A DNA stretch of 6,884 bases from Cyclobacteriaceae bacterium (GTDB taxonomy: Bacteria; Bacteroidota; Bacteroidia; Cytophagales; Cyclobacteriaceae): the NCBI GenBank assembly GCA_009885605.1, contig VFKK01000159.1:1-6884 (forward strand). The letters run 5' to 3'. Shown here piece after piece: positions 5,650 through 6,884 of the stretch; positions within the stretch are counted from its first letter, which is position 1; each line of letters begins with the position of its first letter. The translations under genes were made by a program, and so were the position numbers. The notes beneath the pieces were generated by a model. It worked only from the letters and a program-made list of their open reading frames with translations, was not told where the DNA came from and made no database searches.

Positions 5650-6723
5650 ATGAATCATTCTTCTTTACTGGAGGTAATTGCCTCCAATTTTCCGCTTCAT
5701 TCAAGTCAACCCCTTCAGATCAAACCTCTGGGAGAAGGCTTGATTCACCAGACTTTTTTGATTGCAGGACAGCCCAAATCCTGGGTGCTTCAGGGATTTA
5801 ATAAGAATGTATTTAAATTCCCGGAGCGAATAGCTGCGAATCTCAACCTCCTCAGCAAACTTTCAGAATCAGAGCATTTACCTTTTATTCTTCCTTTGCC
5901 TTTGGAAAATAAAAAAGGAGGAAAACTGACGGAAGTTAAAGGCCAATTTTACCGGCTTTTTGAATTTGTGAAAGGCCAAACTATCCAGAAAATCACGCAT
6001 CTCAATCAAGCTTATCTCGCAGCAAAAGCATACGGTCAATTTGCTGATTGGGGAAAAGAAATAAAAGCAGAGGATCTTCAGGAAAGCATTGCCAACTTTC
6101 ATCGGCTTGACTTGCGCTTTTCCAGGTTTTTGGAAGTTTTAAACTCGAAAAAATCACTTTCGCCCGAGGAAAAAGAAGTGGCAGATTTCTATGCTTACCA
6201 GTCAGCTTTTATCGATCATTACATTTCCTCAGCCAAAAGCCTTCCTTTCCGCCTTACTCACAACGACACCAAAATCAACAACCTGATTTTCTCCGAGAAT
6301 CTGGATAGAGTGGAAGCTGTGATAGATCTCGACACGTTGATGGCAGGAATGCTGCTCTATGATTTTGGAGATCTCGTGAGAACAGTCGCTTGCTCTGAGC
6401 CTGAAACCAGCCAAAACTGGGAGAATCTGTTTTTGATTCCGGAAGTTTTCGAAGTGCTGTTGAAAGGCTATTGGGAAGGCATCAAAGATTTTGCAAACCC
6501 CGACGAAATCAAATCTCTCCTTTTTGGAGGTGAAGTGATGACCATCATTATGGGCCTCCGTTTTTTCACAGACCATCTCGAAGGTAATGTGTATTACCGG
6601 GTGGAATATCCTGAGCAGAATTTCCATCGGGCAAAAAATCAGATGATTTTCCTCCAAAGCCAGCAATCCCTGCAGGCGGATCTTCAGGAGGTTTGGAAAA
6701 AAGTCACCGGTTCTAACCTCTGA
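5650..6723 (+). CDS. N-acetylhexosamine 1-kinase (NahK)-like sugar kinase, APH fold
   Basis: A 357-residue cytoplasmic kinase of the aminoglycoside-phosphotransferase fold. It resembles bifidobacterial NahK (about 360 residues) along its whole length as I recall that sequence. NahK phosphorylates GlcNAc/GalNAc at C1 with ATP. The glycine loop LGEGLIHQTFLI lies at 27-38, the hinge YRLFEFVKG at 101-109, and the catalytic loop LTHNDTKINN at 202-211 with D206 as probable base and N211 for Mg2+. IDLDTLMAG at 225-233 supplies a metal aspartate (D226 or D228), DFGD is at 238-241, and the NahK-like block MGLRFFTDHLEGNVYY at 301-316. Automatic pipelines often label such proteins aminoglycoside phosphotransferase or mucin desulfatase; drug resistance is unlikely here. 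An in-frame TAA at 5638-5640 fixes the start. It diverges from an SSS sugar symporter, suggesting sugar salvage. The exact sugar, and whether the product is a 1-phosphate, are inferred. Confidence 0.88.
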   Translation: MNHSSLLEVIASNFPLHSSQPLQIKPLGEGLIHQTFLIAGQPKSWVLQGFNKNVFKFPERIAANLNLLSKLSESEHLPFILPLPLENKKGGKLTEVKGQFYRLFEFVKGQTIQKITHLNQAYLAAKAYGQFADWGKEIKAEDLQESIANFHRLDLRFSRFLEVLNSKKSLSPEEKEVADFYAYQSAFIDHYISSAKSLPFRLTHNDTKINNLIFSENLDRVEAVIDLDTLMAGMLLYDFGDLVRTVACSEPETSQNWENLFLIPEVFEVLLKGYWEGIKDFANPDEIKSLLFGGEVMTIIMGLRFFTDHLEGNVYYRVEYPEQNFHRAKNQMIFLQSQQSLQADLQEVWKKVTGSNL

Positions 6724-6801
6724 GTTTGACAATTCCTTTCATTTTAATTGCCATTTGACGGAAGCAGACTTATTTTGCCTACCTCCTAAACCCATTATTC
6801 C
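6724..6801 (+). promoter_or_regulatory. Gap before recG, no clear signal
   Basis: This 78-bp stretch separates the kinase stop from the recG start. TTTGAC occurs twice (6725-6730 and 6754-6759), and TATTTTG at 6771-6777 is one base short of a TAnnTTTG -7 box; the spacing from the second TTTG is only 13 bp instead of about 19. CAATT/AATTG (6730-6734, 6746-6750) is too weak for a terminator. A recG promoter may lie here or recG may be read from the kinase promoter. Confidence 0.25.
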
Positions 6802-6884
6802 TTGTCAGGCATCTTTGACACCAAGATCGAGTTTCTCAAGGGCGTTGGCCCACAGCGTGGTGCGCTGATCAACAAGGAATTGAA
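6802..6884 (+). CDS. recG: ATP-dependent DNA helicase RecG, N-terminal start (partial)
   Basis: The first 27 codons plus two bases are present. The product begins M(TTG)SGIFDTKIEFLKGVGP and continues QRGALINKEL, the conserved opening of Bacteroidota RecG (the K-G-V-G-P-x-R helix-hairpin element of the wedge-domain side). RecG remodels stalled replication forks and branched recombination intermediates in the cytoplasm (established knowledge). The frame is closed by TAA at 6787-6789, and no ATG or GTG lies between that stop and the conserved SGIFDTKIEF, so TTG 6802-6804 is the only reasonable start. No Shine-Dalgarno sequence precedes it. It follows the kinase gene by 78 bp in the same direction without a clear terminator between, so read-through is possible. 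The helicase motifs are beyond the window. Confidence 0.88.
   Translation, partial: MSGIFDTKIEFLKGVGPQRGALINKEL

Noticed and set aside
5650..6723. Aminoglycoside resistance gene
   Set aside because: It has the APH fold, but the motif order and sequence around the catalytic loop and C-lobe match NahK-type sugar kinases, and the neighbour is a sugar-type symporter.
6229..6732. 167-codon minus-strand frame inside the kinase gene
   Set aside because: Antisense shadow of the conserved kinase C-lobe; its composition is not protein-like.
6781..6787. AGGAGGT on the minus strand, a perfect Shine-Dalgarno sequence
   Set aside because: No start codon or ORF follows at a suitable distance, and Bacteroidota generally do not rely on Shine-Dalgarno pairing.
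1..6884. Defence island, prophage, integron, CRISPR array or biosynthetic cluster
   Set aside because: No transposase, integrase, repeat array, toxin-antitoxin pair or synthase is present; the genes are ordinary chromosomal ones with similar base usage.

Overview
The window looks like a chromosomal segment of a Bacteroidota bacterium, most likely a Cytophagales/Cyclobacteriaceae-type (Algoriphagus-like) organism. The evidence is the C-terminal end of a TonB-dependent receptor, a gliding-motility lipoprotein of the GldD family, no Shine-Dalgarno sequence before any start, short A/T-rich leaders, and a RecG N-terminus of the type I associate with this phylum. The genus is an inference from protein style and was not tested.

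Layout, left to right. The last 36 codons of a TonB-dependent outer-membrane receptor (+) are followed by a 141-bp A/T-rich gap. Next come a secreted serine carboxypeptidase-like S10 peptidase (+) and an FMN nitroreductase-family protein (+). A strong hairpin with T-runs on both strands separates these from an exported DinB-fold protein (-). A 76-bp divergent gap leads to the lipoprotein gldD (+), whose stop codon interlocks with that of a sodium:solute symporter (-). A 179-bp divergent gap then leads to an N-acetylhexosamine 1-kinase (NahK)-like sugar kinase (+). The window ends in the first 27 codons of recG (+), which apparently begins with TTG.

Functional reading. The clearest pairing is the divergent symporter and NahK-like kinase. 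Together they suggest Na+-driven uptake of a sugar, possibly an N-acetylhexosamine, followed by phosphorylation at C1. The substrate cannot be read from sequence. The S10 peptidase sits just downstream of a TonB-dependent receptor and could act on peptides in the periplasm, but the two need not be co-transcribed. The nitroreductase, DinB-like protein, gldD and recG look like unrelated single transcription units.

All seven complete genes are intact. Six of them (all but the nitroreductase) have an in-frame stop a short distance upstream of the start, as does recG, which fixes those starts. I see no mobile element, CRISPR array, tRNA, rRNA or prophage gene, and no gene-free stretch longer than about 180 bp. 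I did not find a convincing new multi-gene system. The points worth a second look are the symporter/kinase pair with its inverted repeat, the TTG start of recG, the interlocked stops, the displaced gldD and the exported DinB-fold protein.
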